Assembly: GCA_902799045.1 (NCBI GenBank) | Contig: CADBZH010000003.1 | Coordinates: 1 to 64,000 of the forward strand | Reading direction: 5' to 3' | DNA: 64,000 nucleotides | DNA from: an uncultured Eubacteriales bacterium | GTDB lineage: Bacteria; Bacillota; Clostridia; Christensenellales; Aristaeellaceae | Shown: piece after piece, positions 18,346-27,400 of the stretch | Position numbering within the stretch: the first letter of the stretch is position 1 | Layout: each line of letters begins with the position of its first letter | Program-made: the position numbers and the translations under genes | Notes under the pieces: generated by a model | The model's database searches: none | The model's input: the letters and a program-made list of their open reading frames with translations, nothing else | Told to the model about the DNA's origin: nothing

Positions 18346-19098
18346 ATGATTATTCATAAAGATGAAGTGTTACTGATATGTGACTCAATCCCTGGATTAG
18401 GATATACTGCAAGAAAGACTCCCCAAAAGCGGGAATTTGAACTTGTTCACGGTTTCATAGATCGCTATATTGCATCCCTAAAGCATGGCAAACAGAAAGT
18501 GGCGATTTTTCTTGAACCCATGATTGATACTGGGTATCCCGACATAGTCATCGTTAGATATAGGCCAACCGACAGTATAATTTGGCAACCCAATAATAGC
18601 AAGTTGTCCAGTAAGCATTATAAAGTGTTATCTGCGGTAGATCAACAGGGGAGAGTGTCAATAACACACTTGGCTTCTCTCTTAGGATACAGAGAAAAAG
18701 AGCTAATCTCTATTCTAAATAGACTCAATCGAGAAGGGCTTGTATCTAAAGAGGAAGAAGTGATACGTCGTAAAAAGTATGCAGATTATTTTTGCATACG
18801 TAGTATTATCACAATTGAGGCAAAGGTTAATAAGTGGACTGAAGCCATCGACCAAGCTCTTTTCAATACAAGGTTTTCTACCGAATCATATGTATTGATG
18901 GGGACTGACCGATGTAGCGAAACTATGAGAGAAAAATGTGATTCCTTAGGAGTGGGGATTCTGTTGAGTGCCAATAACAAAACAAAAAGGTATTTACCAG
19001 CAGAAAAACACTATAAGCTTAATTCCTATATACCATATTTGTTTAATGAGTGGCTATTACGTATTGAGAGATTGGAGGCAGACAATGAAACTGAGTGA
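18346..19098 (+). CDS. Predicted PD-(D/E)XK nuclease with an inserted winged helix
   Basis: I do not recognise a named family. The 250-residue product shows a split nuclease core: Glu in REFEL (about 30-32), Asp66 in GYPDIVIV, and IEAK with Glu158 and Lys160, followed by NKWTEAIDQAL as in many restriction-type folds. Between Asp66 and IEAK lies a winged-helix-like segment (about 90-140, SITHLASLLGYREKELISIL and GLVSKEEE). ATG 18346 was chosen because AGGTG stands six bases upstream; GTG 18337 is an alternative. The 3' end overlaps the kinase gene by 14 nt, so the two are coupled. Composition is very AT-rich relative to the chromosome. The function inferred is DNA cleavage under kinase control. 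Confidence 0.6.
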   Translation: MIIHKDEVLLICDSIPGLGYTARKTPQKREFELVHGFIDRYIASLKHGKQKVAIFLEPMIDTGYPDIVIVRYRPTDSIIWQPNNSKLSSKHYKVLSAVDQQGRVSITHLASLLGYREKELISILNRLNREGLVSKEEEVIRRKKYADYFCIRSIITIEAKVNKWTEAIDQALFNTRFSTESYVLMGTDRCSETMREKCDSLGVGILLSANNKTKRYLPAEKHYKLNSYIPYLFNEWLLRIERLEADNETE

Positions 19099-19918
19099 GT
19101 ATCTGAAACAGTTTCCAAGCAAGAAGAAAGTTGGGAAGGGAGGTCAAAAAACTGTATATTGTGTTGAGCGAAGTAATATGCTGTATGCACTAAAACTAAT
19201 ATCCACCCCGGACGATCCGCGAATTAAGCAGGAAATTGATATCCTTATGAGTTTAAGAATACAAAATGTTCCAAAGATCTGTGACGTTGGCATTTTAGAG
19301 GATGATACTACTCACGATAGTATATTGTATATTCTGGAAGAATTCATTAAAGGGAAATCATTAAGGGAGGAACTGGTAAGTGGCCCAGTGTCTTTGGCAT
19401 TGGCATGCAAGGTTCTTGAAACACTGCTAAGTACCGAGATTGAGTTGGAAAAACTTGGAATCCTACATAGAGATATTAAACCTGATAATATAATGATAGA
19501 TGAAAGTGGAAATGTTTATATCATAGACTTTGGAATTGCAAAAATATTAGGGAGTGATTCAATAACAAGAACGGCAGCGATGAATGGACCATGTACTCCG
19601 GCTTATGCACCTATGGAATTATTCGAGAACATGAAAACGGTACAAGATGTTCGAACTGATCTATATCAGATTGGTTTAACGGTTTATGAGGCATTAACTG
19701 GGAAGAATCCTTTTACAGTAGAAATCCAGAAAAAAGCCGGAGTGTTTACCCGTAACTATACGGTGATTCCGCCAATGGTAATTCTGCCAGGAGATTCGAA
19801 GGGATTATTGATGCAGTATTTGCAGATGCTTATGTCAAAACAACAATCACAACGACCATCAACAGCAAGTGATGCTATGAGATACTATAAAGCAATTAGA
19901 CAAACGATTATTGTGTGA
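19085..19918 (+). CDS. Hanks-type serine/threonine protein kinase
   Basis: The 277-residue cytoplasmic kinase has a glycine-rich loop VGKGGQKTVY (about 16-25), Lys37 in YALKL, HRDIKPDN (catalytic Asp130) and IDFG (Asp148). The activation loop ends in TPAYAPME. There is no transmembrane segment, PASTA repeat or other extension, unlike housekeeping PrkC kinases. The start overlaps the nuclease gene, and the stop is followed after 8 nt by the third gene. Small stand-alone kinases next to nucleases occur in phage-defence modules (for example Stk2-type and BREX type 2/Pgl kinases). The substrate here is unknown; the neighbours are the obvious candidates. Confidence 0.9.
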   Translation: MKLSEYLKQFPSKKKVGKGGQKTVYCVERSNMLYALKLISTPDDPRIKQEIDILMSLRIQNVPKICDVGILEDDTTHDSILYILEEFIKGKSLREELVSGPVSLALACKVLETLLSTEIELEKLGILHRDIKPDNIMIDESGNVYIIDFGIAKILGSDSITRTAAMNGPCTPAYAPMELFENMKTVQDVRTDLYQIGLTVYEALTGKNPFTVEIQKKAGVFTRNYTVIPPMVILPGDSKGLLMQYLQMLMSKQQSQRPSTASDAMRYYKAIRQTIIV

Positions 19919-19926
19919 GGTGTCAT

Positions 19927-21122
19927 ATGGAACTATATTTACAAATGGGCCACGGTATGCAGAGAATGTGTGGCGAGCTGATTCAACACTGGGGGAAGGG
20001 AAATGTTATATTAAGCCCAGTTAACACTGTGCCAAGTAAAATAGTTGCATTATCCAAACAATACCAGAAAAATGGTGGAGGAGTCCTATTTGACCCTCAA
20101 CTGTATTATCCGAAAGACGGCGCAGATAAGTTGAAACTGTATGAGTACTGGCCAGATAATGACGTGTCAATTACTGATACACCCATGCATCAGAAAATAT
20201 GTAGGGATATATTGCCATTAATGAGCAGATCGCTTCAAAAGCAATTATTATACCTGGTGTGGAAATGGATATTGATGGCTTTGAGTATGGATTAACCTGG
20301 ATAGCCGATTCTGCACACTATTATAGAGATCATACGGAAAAGCCATTATATGCCACTGTTTGCTTATTTACAGAAGTGCTTCGTTCCCAAACCGCAATTG
20401 AGGAACTGGTTGATATGCTCTCTGCCGTCGATGTTGATGGTTATTATGTCGTTGCCCGTTCCTCCAACGAAGAGTATATAATATCGGATGCAAAGTGGAT
20501 GATGGGTTTGGCAAAACTGTTGACTTGCCTGAAGTTGCAAAAACGTCGGGTGATTCTCGCATATACAAATCATCAAGGACTTATTGCTGCATTAGCACAT
20601 GTAGACGCAATCGCATCTGGTAACTACATGAATACTCGACAGTTTGTGCCAGGTAGATTTAGATCAAAAAAAGAAGATTTAGAGTTGCGTAAGAGTAACT
20701 GGTATTTTCACCCGTATGCGATGACAGAGTATAAGGCTGATCTACTTGATATTGCTTATAACCGTAGGTTTATTGATTCATTCCGTCCATTAGGTGAATT
20801 TCGCAATCCATACTCTGAAATGCTCTTTAGCGGGATCGAACCATCATTAACGAACTATAACGAAACAAAGGCTTTTATGCATTATTTGCATTGTCTTAAT
20901 GTATTGTGCCATAGTCTGACTTTGGATTCATTTGATAGCTGTATGGATCACTTCAGTTTTTTGCTTGACAATGCAGAAAACCTTATAAAACAATACAAAG
21001 AAAGAGGAATGAGAAGTCAAAATCGCGACTTTGGTACCGGGATTGAGGCATTGAGAATTGCAGCGGCGATGATTAATGAAGATTATGGTTTTCGACTTCG
21101 CATTGATTGGCCAAGTATGTAA
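19927..21122 (+). pseudogene. Third gene of the kinase operon, unknown family, with an apparent single-base frameshift
   Basis: The first part (19927 to about 20220) begins MELYLQMGHGMQRMCGELI and includes GGGVLFDPQLYYPK. The natural continuation lies one base out of frame (INEQIASKAIIIPGVEMD, and onward to 21122). Together they give about 398 residues with alternating strands and helices that look like a TIM barrel (ILSPVNTV, VLFDPQ, AIIIPG, DGYYVVAR, RRVILAYTN). I cannot name the family. GAGGTG precedes ATG 19927. The shift near 20213-20222 fits loss of one base; it could be a true mutation, a phase-variable state or an assembly error. As written, the protein would stop at 20295. Confidence 0.6.
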
Positions 21123-21149
21123 TACTGGAACAGCATAAGGATAAAAAGG

Positions 21150-21176
21150 GGAGCCGGAGTTCATAATCCCGGCTCC
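21150..21176 (-). terminator. Hairpin terminator between the defence operon and the tRNA operon
   Basis: GGAGCCGG (21150-21157) and CCGGCTCC (21169-21176) form a perfect stem. On the minus strand it is followed by CC and a T-run (plus-strand AAAAA at 21143-21147). Confidence 0.6.
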
Positions 21177-21183
21177 TTGGGAC

Positions 21184-21218
21184 AAAAAAGCGAGTCCGTC
21201 ATTTCTGACGAACTCACT
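21184..21218 (-). terminator. Terminator of the tRNA operon
   Basis: On the minus strand GTGAGTTCGTCA and TGACGGACTCGC pair with few mismatches and run straight into TTTTTT. It lies 24 nt beyond the tRNA-Leu gene. Confidence 0.8.
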
Positions 21219-21241
21219 TGCAGGACTTTTCTTTGTCCTGA

Positions 21242-21330
21242 TGGTGCGGGAAACAGGACTTGAACCTGCACGAATCGTAATGATCACTAGAACCTGAATC
21301 TAGCGCGTCTGCCAATTCCGCCATTCCCGC
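21242..21330 (-). tRNA. tRNA-Leu (anticodon CAG)
   Basis: On the minus strand the acceptor GCGGGAA pairs with TTCCCGC and the CCA end is encoded. The anticodon arm CTAGA-TTCAGGT-TCTAG gives CAG. The long variable arm and the 89-nt length fit a leucine tRNA. Its 3' end faces the accessory island, the usual orientation of integration targets. Confidence 0.93.
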
Positions 21331-21335
21331 AGATA

Positions 21336-21420
<85 letters not shown>

Positions 21421-21450
21421 ACAATTCCCTGTTGCCGGAGCTCCGAGGAA

Positions 21451-21526
21451 TGGAGCTGGCGATGGGACTTGAACCCGCAACCTGCTGATTACAAATCAGC
21501 TGCTCTGCCAATTGAGCTACGCCAGC
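21451..21526 (-). tRNA. tRNA-Thr (anticodon TGT)
   Basis: A 76-nt class I tRNA with acceptor GCTGGCG/CGCCAGC and encoded CCA. The anticodon arm GCTGA-TTTGTAA-TCAGC gives TGT. It is first in the three-tRNA operon. Confidence 0.93.
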
Positions 21527-21598
21527 CTATCATTCGATCGACGGCGACACCTTTCAGCATCCGGCTTCAAGTGCCTCATTGCGTCGGCAACGATATAT

Positions 21599-21626
21599 AT
21601 TATACACGATTTGGACGGGATGTCAA
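21599..21626 (-). promoter_or_regulatory. Promoter of the tRNA operon
   Basis: On the minus strand a consensus TTGACA (21621-21626) is followed by a 16-nt spacer and a perfect TATAAT (21599-21604). Confidence 0.85.
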
Positions 21627-21708
21627 TACTTTTTTTCGTTTATTTTTGGTTTTCTGGGAGCGGCGGGGGAGGGGAGTAAGTTTAAAATAACAAATGCGGG
21701 CGAGGCGC

Positions 21709-21737
21709 TTGAAAAGCGAAAAGAAATGTGTTAGAAT
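21709..21737 (+). promoter_or_regulatory. Promoter of the metal-regulator gene
   Basis: TTGAAA (21709-21714), a 17-nt spacer and TAGAAT (21732-21737), about 58 nt before the chosen start. Confidence 0.65.
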
Positions 21738-21794
21738 GAATTAAACCTGTTGAAAGGAGCGGCGGCAGCCGTGGCGGCCGCCAGGGTATGGGGC

Positions 21795-22178
21795 ATGAGA
21801 ATCCATAAATCCGCAGAGGACTATCTGGAGATGATTCTCCGGCTGACGGAGGAAAAGGGTTATGCGCGCTCGGTGGACATCGCACAGGGGCTGTCCGTGA
21901 GCAAGCCGTCGGTGAGCGTGGCGATGAAGCAGCTGCGCGAGGGCGGCTATATCTTGATGGACAAGGACAATTACATCTCCCTGACGGACAGCGGCATGGA
22001 AATTGCCCAGCGCATCTATGAGCGCCACAAGACGCTGACGCGCATACTGACGATGATCGGCGTTTCAGCGGAGACGGCCGAGGAGGACGCCTGCAAGGTG
22101 GAGCACGATATCTCCATGGAGACCTTTGATGCCATCCGCAGGGAGTTGGACAAGATGGAGGCCAGGCGGGCCGATTGA
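21795..22178 (+). CDS. DtxR/MntR-type metal-dependent transcriptional regulator
   Basis: The 127-residue protein has an N-terminal winged helix (SAEDYLEMILRLTEE to GGYILMDKDNYISLT, about 5-70). A dimerisation helix with the metal-ligand pattern EEDACKVEHDIS (about 97-108) is characteristic of the MntR/DtxR group. It probably represses metal transport genes when manganese or iron is plentiful. ATG 21795 gives the normal family N-terminus, but its ribosome-binding site is weak; an in-frame GTG at 21771 behind AGGAG is an alternative. The C-terminal SH3-like domain of long DtxR proteins is absent, as in MntR. No transporter gene is adjacent. Confidence 0.85.
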   Translation: MRIHKSAEDYLEMILRLTEEKGYARSVDIAQGLSVSKPSVSVAMKQLREGGYILMDKDNYISLTDSGMEIAQRIYERHKTLTRILTMIGVSAETAEEDACKVEHDISMETFDAIRRELDKMEARRAD

Positions 22179-22189
22179 GCCCGGCGCGG

Positions 22190-22224
22190 AAAACCGGGGG
22201 ACGCGATCGCGTCTCCCGGTTTTA
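22190..22224. terminator. Bidirectional terminator
   Basis: AAAACCGGG and CCCGGTTTT flank an inner GACGCGATCGCGTC palindrome. It serves the regulator gene on the plus strand and the convergent ATPase gene on the minus strand. Confidence 0.85.
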
Positions 22225-22240
22225 TATGTCTTCCTATATA

Positions 22241-23347
22241 TTATAGCTGCTGGACCCGCGCCAGCTGGCGATTCTTGTAGGCCGGGTCGCCGGTCACCTC
22301 GCGGAGGATGCGGATCTCCGGTGGCAGGACGGCGTCGGGGCTGGAGGAATAGACGAACAGCACGGCGCGATCCTGGCTGAAGGGATATACGTCCAGCTCC
22401 ATCCGACAGCCCTCGCAGATGAAGCGATACTTCGTCTTGCGCACGTTGTGCAGCCCGCTGTCGCCCTCCATCAGGTAGCGGATGTAGGTCTTTTCGGAGA
22501 TGGGCTTCTCGGTGTCCCACTTCGTCCCGTCGGCCATGGTGTGCTTCTCGGTGTAGAAGTAGAGATAGTCGCTGCCGTTGGCCTGCTGGCGGATGCGGCG
22601 CTCCACGCCGGGGTTGATGACCCGCAGATAGGTTTGCATCATATCCAGGGCCAGGGCGTTGTAGCGCTGCGACAGCGCCGCCAGGTCCGGCATCTCCACC
22701 AGGAACTTGCGCTTTTGAACCATCGGCTCCGGCTCGCCCAGCACGCGGTAGATCTCCCGCATGGCGCGGTTCATCTTGTCCTCGAAGTTTACGGAGTTGT
22801 CGATGATGCGCAGGTTCGGGTGGCCGCTCCAGGCGCGCAGCGTGCGATCGTCCATCTCCCGGGCGTATTCCAGCGATTCCGTGCGCGCCGTGTTGCCCAG
22901 GTTGTAGGCGAACTCCGCGCCCTTGGCGCAGGTGACCAGGTGCAGCACCGCGTCGTAATTCGCCAGCACGCTGGCCTCGGTGCGGCCGTCGAAGCGGGCG
23001 AGGACCTGGGCGAACTCCTCGTCGGAGATATAGGCCTTGTCGTCCATCAGGGCGCGGTCATAGATGATGAGGATGTTCTCCTCCGCCACCACCTGCGCCG
23101 CCTCCAGGGCCAGCTTTTCCTTGTGGATCTGGTCGGCCACCACGAAATCCTGAAAGGCCAGCATGCTCATGCAGCCGCCGAACGGGCGGATGCCGAAGCC
23201 GGAGATCAGCTCGGTGGCGGTCTCCGGTATGGTGATGACCCGCCAGCCGTCCTCCTGCTTGAATTCATGCAGGATGCGGCTGATCAGCGTGGTCTTGCCC
23301 GCCGCCGGGCCGCCGGTCAACACGATCCTGGTGATTTTCTTGGCCAT
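22241..23347 (-). CDS. AAA ATPase fused to a CYTH-like domain (TTD14-like)
   Basis: The 368-residue protein has an N-terminal P-loop ATPase (Walker A LTGGPAAGKTTL, about 10-21; Walker B-like NILIIYDRALMD, about 92-103). After a linker, the C-terminal half (about 210-368) has the YNALALDMMQTYL and RIRQQANGSDYLYFYTEK features of a CYTH triphosphate-binding fold. The same pair of domains occurs in the TTD14 family, where GTP and phosphoinositide binding has been reported for the animal protein. The bacterial role is unknown. An inorganic polyphosphate or nucleotide substrate is possible by family logic. Confidence 0.75.
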   Translation of the reverse strand: MAKKITRIVLTGGPAAGKTTLISRILHEFKQEDGWRVITIPETATELISGFGIRPFGGCMSMLAFQDFVVADQIHKEKLALEAAQVVAEENILIIYDRALMDDKAYISDEEFAQVLARFDGRTEASVLANYDAVLHLVTCAKGAEFAYNLGNTARTESLEYAREMDDRTLRAWSGHPNLRIIDNSVNFEDKMNRAMREIYRVLGEPEPMVQKRKFLVEMPDLAALSQRYNALALDMMQTYLRVINPGVERRIRQQANGSDYLYFYTEKHTMADGTKWDTEKPISEKTYIRYLMEGDSGLHNVRKTKYRFICEGCRMELDVYPFSQDRAVLFVYSSSPDAVLPPEIRILREVTGDPAYKNRQLARVQQL

Positions 23348-23380
23348 GGCGCTCCCCTCCTCGAAACAATAAAACAGACT

Positions 23381-24034
23381 TCAGTCGAAAAACCATTCCT
23401 TAAAACCGACGACGGTCTTGAAATACAGCTCGCAGCTTGCGCGCATGAAGCGCTCGATCTGCGGAATGTCGTTGGCCCAGCCTGCCGCCGCGAAGGGGAC
23501 GCCGCAGGCGCGGGCCATGTCGTAGCCGGGCTTCAAATCGTCCAGCACCAGCAGCTGGTCCGGCCGCAGCCGGTAATTCTGCATGATCTGCTCCAGCGGC
23601 CAGGGGTTTGGCTTGCGCTGGTGGGGCGGATACTCCCAGCCGTACACGGCGTCCGGCTCCGGCAGGTCATTTTCCCGGTAATCCCGCCGGATGTTTTCGC
23701 CGAAGGAGTGGGACACGACGCACAGCAGCCCGCCGCGCCGCTTGACCTCCCACAGCGCCTCGTGCATGCCCGGATAGGCCTGGGGCACGTGGCCCTGCAC
23801 GTAGGCGTTCCAGTAGGCCTGCTCGTGGCGCATGTCCGCGTCGCTCATGCCCACCTCGTCGCGAAAGAAGGCCACCACGCCGGGATCAAAATTCTTGATG
23901 AAATACTCCTCCAGCGAGCAGCGGTAGTGGGGGAAATAGCGCCGGGTATATTCCACGAAGCAGGGATAATGCACCGTGGCAGTGCTGTTGACGACGGTGT
24001 CGTCGTGATCGACGACCAGGCAGGGATACTTCAT
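23381..24034 (-). CDS. HAD-superfamily hydrolase (phosphatase)
   Basis: The 217-residue product opens with the HAD motif I VVDHDDTVV (Asp9 and Asp11 after MKYPCL), followed by an alpha-helical cap. It has motif II Ser in VVSHSFG, a Lys region near HQRKPNPWP and motif IV LVLDDLKPGYDMA. It resembles phosphoglycolate-phosphatase-like enzymes that act on small phosphorylated metabolites. ATG 24034 was chosen because GGAGG lies directly upstream; the longer reading frame to 24187 has unlikely composition. It lies in the same direction as the AAA-CYTH gene, 33 nt upstream of it, so the two are probably co-transcribed. Confidence 0.85.
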   Translation of the reverse strand: MKYPCLVVDHDDTVVNSTATVHYPCFVEYTRRYFPHYRCSLEEYFIKNFDPGVVAFFRDEVGMSDADMRHEQAYWNAYVQGHVPQAYPGMHEALWEVKRRGGLLCVVSHSFGENIRRDYRENDLPEPDAVYGWEYPPHQRKPNPWPLEQIMQNYRLRPDQLLVLDDLKPGYDMARACGVPFAAAGWANDIPQIERFMRASCELYFKTVVGFKEWFFD

Positions 24035-24204
24035 CGGCGCCTCCTTTGGATTCATATATGTAGGATTAGACAACGGCGCGTCAAAATCCTGCCTGTGCCG
24101 CAAAACTTTGTCGAAAGCGGGGGAGGCAATCATCATTTGTAGCGCCAGAGATTTCATATATATTAATTTCCGTAAGAAAAAATTCAAATATGGGTTTGCA
24201 TGTA

Positions 24205-24233
24205 TTGACTCATATGGAAGATTATGGTATGAT
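24205..24233 (+). promoter_or_regulatory. Promoter of the giant surface-protein gene
   Basis: TTGACT (24205-24210), a 17-nt spacer and TATGAT (24228-24233). It predicts a leader of about 185 nt before the start codon. Confidence 0.75.
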
Positions 24234-24256
24234 GTAATTAATTAGGGTAACTGAGA

Positions 24257-24396
24257 ATTGAAATGATCAGGATTTCGCCGATACGGGCGATGTCCTGACT
24301 GTTGTCGTTTATAACTGTTTGCAGTTCACAAGACCTAAAACGTTTTCGAAACTCACAGGCGCACAGGACTGACCGGTTTAAATGATCCATTTCAAT
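24257..24396 (+). promoter_or_regulatory. Structured 5' leader of the giant surface-protein mRNA
   Basis: ATTGAAATGATC (24257-24268) pairs with GATCCATTTCAAT (24384-24396) with one bulged base, closing a domain of about 140 nt. Inside, TCAGGA/TCCTGA with CGCC/GGCG form one hairpin (about 24267-24300), and AACTGTTTGCAGTT forms another. GTCCTG of the first hairpin can instead pair with CAGGAC at about 24363-24368, giving a mutually exclusive fold. The layout is that of a cis-regulatory RNA; it matches no riboswitch consensus I know. Confidence 0.5.
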
Positions 24397-24427
24397 CAGG
24401 GAATAAATGTTTAAGGAGAGTTGGGCA

Positions 24428-27400
24428 ATGAAGGGCAGAAAGTTTTTGGCACTGCTGTGTGCGTTCATGCTTTTGGTCATGAACTTCTCCAGCTGCGTCC
24501 CCGGACTGGCGGAGGCCGTCGAAGCCGCCGCCGCAGCGGCTGAGGAGGCCGCCGAGAGCGTCGAAACGGTTGACGCGAAGGGGACCGAGACCTCGACCCC
24601 CGCCGCCACCGAGGCGGCTGAGTCGGAGGAGGGGGAAAAGACCCCCGAAGCCACGGAGGAACAACCGACCCCGGACGTTGAGACGCCGGAGTCCGTTGAG
24701 CCTGCCGCGGAAAGCGAGGCGCCGGCCGCCGAGGCCAGCGAGGCCAGCGAGGCGCCCGAGGCGGAGGAACCGTCCGGGGAGGCCGAGAAGACCCCCGAGG
24801 CGACCGAAGCGCAGGCTGAGGACAAGGAAGAGACCGAAGTCGGTTCTGAGAATGAAAACCAGACCGAAGTCGATTCCGAAGACGCCCAGTCGACCGGGAC
24901 GACGGAGCCGGAGCTCAACGGCGAAGACGTCGCGGAAGAAGCGCCCGCCGAGGCGCCTGCCGAGGAACCCTCTGAGGAACCCGCCGAGGCGCCCGCGGAG
25001 GAACCCTCTGAGGAACCCGCCGAGGAGCCCGCGGAGGAGCCTGCCGAGGAGCCCGCGGAGGAGCCTGCCGAGGAATCCACCGAGGAACCGGTTGAGGAGC
25101 CCGTCGAGGAGGAGGCTGCCTTCGCGCTGACCGATTTCGCCGCGGACGCCGTCGAGGTCTTCCCCGGGGATGCCATCCACTTCACCTTCAATGCCACCGG
25201 CGCCGAGCGGGTGGATTATCGCATTTATAATGAAGCGGGCGACGTCGCCACCGGCGAGGCCGAAGCCGCCTTCGATTGGACGGCGGGCGAGCCCGGCGCC
25301 TACACGGCCGAGATCACGGCCTTCGCGGGCGAGGAGACCCTGTCCGCCGAGCTGGCGATCACTGTCCGGCCGGATTATTCCACCGTGGAAGTGAAGTATA
25401 CCGCCTTTGACAACGCCGACGAGCCCGCCATCATCCTGGGCTGCGTGGATCAGCCGCTGGAAAAGGGCGCCTACGATCTGAAGGCCGGCGGCCCCGTCGC
25501 CTTCGACGGCTACGATTACATCGAGACCCTGCTGGACGGCGTCAGGCTGGACGCGCTCACCTACAGCGACGCCGACCGCGCCTGGCTGTACACCGCCGGC
25601 GACGTGACCGCGCCCCTCACCGGGGACGCGGCGCTTGTCGTGCGCTTCGAGCAGCAGTTCAGGAAGAGGGTCTACTATTACGAGGACAGCTTCATCAAGG
25701 CCACCATCCGCGTGCGCCGCGCCAGCGACGTGCCGGACGATGCCGAGTTCGTGGTTCGTCCCGTCACCGACCGCACCGACGGCTACAACTACGGCGCCTA
25801 CATGGACGCCCTGAACGCCCAGGAAACCGACCAGGCGTATACCGCCGATAACACCCTGCTCTATGACTTCGCCTTCATGGTCTACGAGAAGGACGAGCTG
25901 GGCATGCCCACCGACAGACAGGTGGAGTATCAGCCCGAATCCGGCAGCATCCGCATCGAGGTCACCTTCAAGCGCAACCAGATTTCCAACACTCTGGGCG
26001 CCGAGGCGGCCGCCGACGTCGAGGTCATCCACCTGCCCCTGGATGCCGGCGTCCGCGACGCCGTGAACTCCACCGCCGATGCCACCGACATCTCCAAGGA
26101 CGATATCAATATCGATGCCCGCGACGCGACCGTCAACCTGGATGGGAACACGGACGACGTGAAGTTCACCGTGGACAGCTTGAGCGTGGTGGCGGTCGTG
26201 AATGTTGCTCCGCCTGTTGAAGCTGTAACGGTTAATGTTGGCTTTGTTGATTATGCCGATACTACTAAAGCACTAACAAAGTCGTTGACTGGTGGTTACT
26301 ATTATGTGAGAGCACAGTTTACGACCAAGGTCAACGATCAAGATATTACGTATTATGCAGCGCAAAGAATAAACTCGCTGGCTGCTTATAATTATTCTTT
26401 TGCTCCTGCAGATTTTGTTTGCAATGGTACAGGGTATACTGGCACTGAGATTTCAGGAAAGGTCAGTTTTGATATCTTGGCTGGTGGAGGCGACGGCCAA
26501 AGAGAATACGATAACATTCAGAATATTGGATTGCAAGATAGTTCAAATATCTGTGAGTACAAGGACAACAATGCGATTCTAAAATATACGTTCAAAGGTA
26601 TAGTTGAGAGCCTCACTACTGACAATACTATCCGTTATGCCCTCGAAGTCCCCCCGTCCTATTCTGTGACGGTTAAAGTCTATGAGGCGTCGGCGACCAA
26701 GGACAGCAGCGACAATATCAGTGGTAATCTGGCGGCGTTTGAGCAGCAGAACTCAAATGAGTACTACTATATCCGTGCCTACATTCGGAAAAACAATGCT
26801 ATTGTTGGCTATGCCATCGAGCCTGTTGAGCTTAATGGGCAGACTACCGTAACGAAGGAATTCACCCAGTTTAAACCCACCAATAATGGAAATGCCTTTA
26901 GCTTTAACACCACAGATTATACCATTACCAAGGAAGATGTGTGGCTTGTCTCAAGCCCCAGGGGCGACTTGGCTTCCGCTGACTACAACACTGTAAGTTC
27001 GGCGTCGACGGAAGTTACAGGCTATGGCTTCCTGCTCAATAAGCAGAATGATAATAAGAGCAGCACGATTTCCATCAAGAAGGCCTATCCGGTCGTTTAC
27101 CAGGTGAAGCTTGAGTTTGACCAGGCGCCTTCCATGGTTGAAGCCGACAGTATTTATAAGAACATCTATGTATATGCCAAGGCTGTGCATGACACATCCG
27201 GTACCGATCTGTTCGTTGCGGACCTTGCTACTAATGCAACTTGCCGTGAGGTTTCTAACGACGGCAAGACCATTACCTATACGATTTATGATGACTCCAA
27301 TCCGGAGAGTGTCATTAACAATTGGTCTGAAAAAGGCACTGGCGAGGGGATCAACGATAACAACAAGTCTGACGGCAAGATTTCGGGCAATGAAACGATT

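Noticed and set aside
20205-20300. Programmed ribosomal frameshifting in the third gene of the kinase operon
   Set aside because: No slippery heptamer with a following structure could be seen at the shift point; mutation or assembly error is simpler.
24238-25197. Serine-rich open frame on the minus strand opposite the surface-protein gene
   Set aside because: It is the complement of the Glu/Ala/Pro stalk repeats (GAG/GAA read as CTC/TTC and shifted to Ser), has no ribosome-binding site, and lies inside a well-supported gene.
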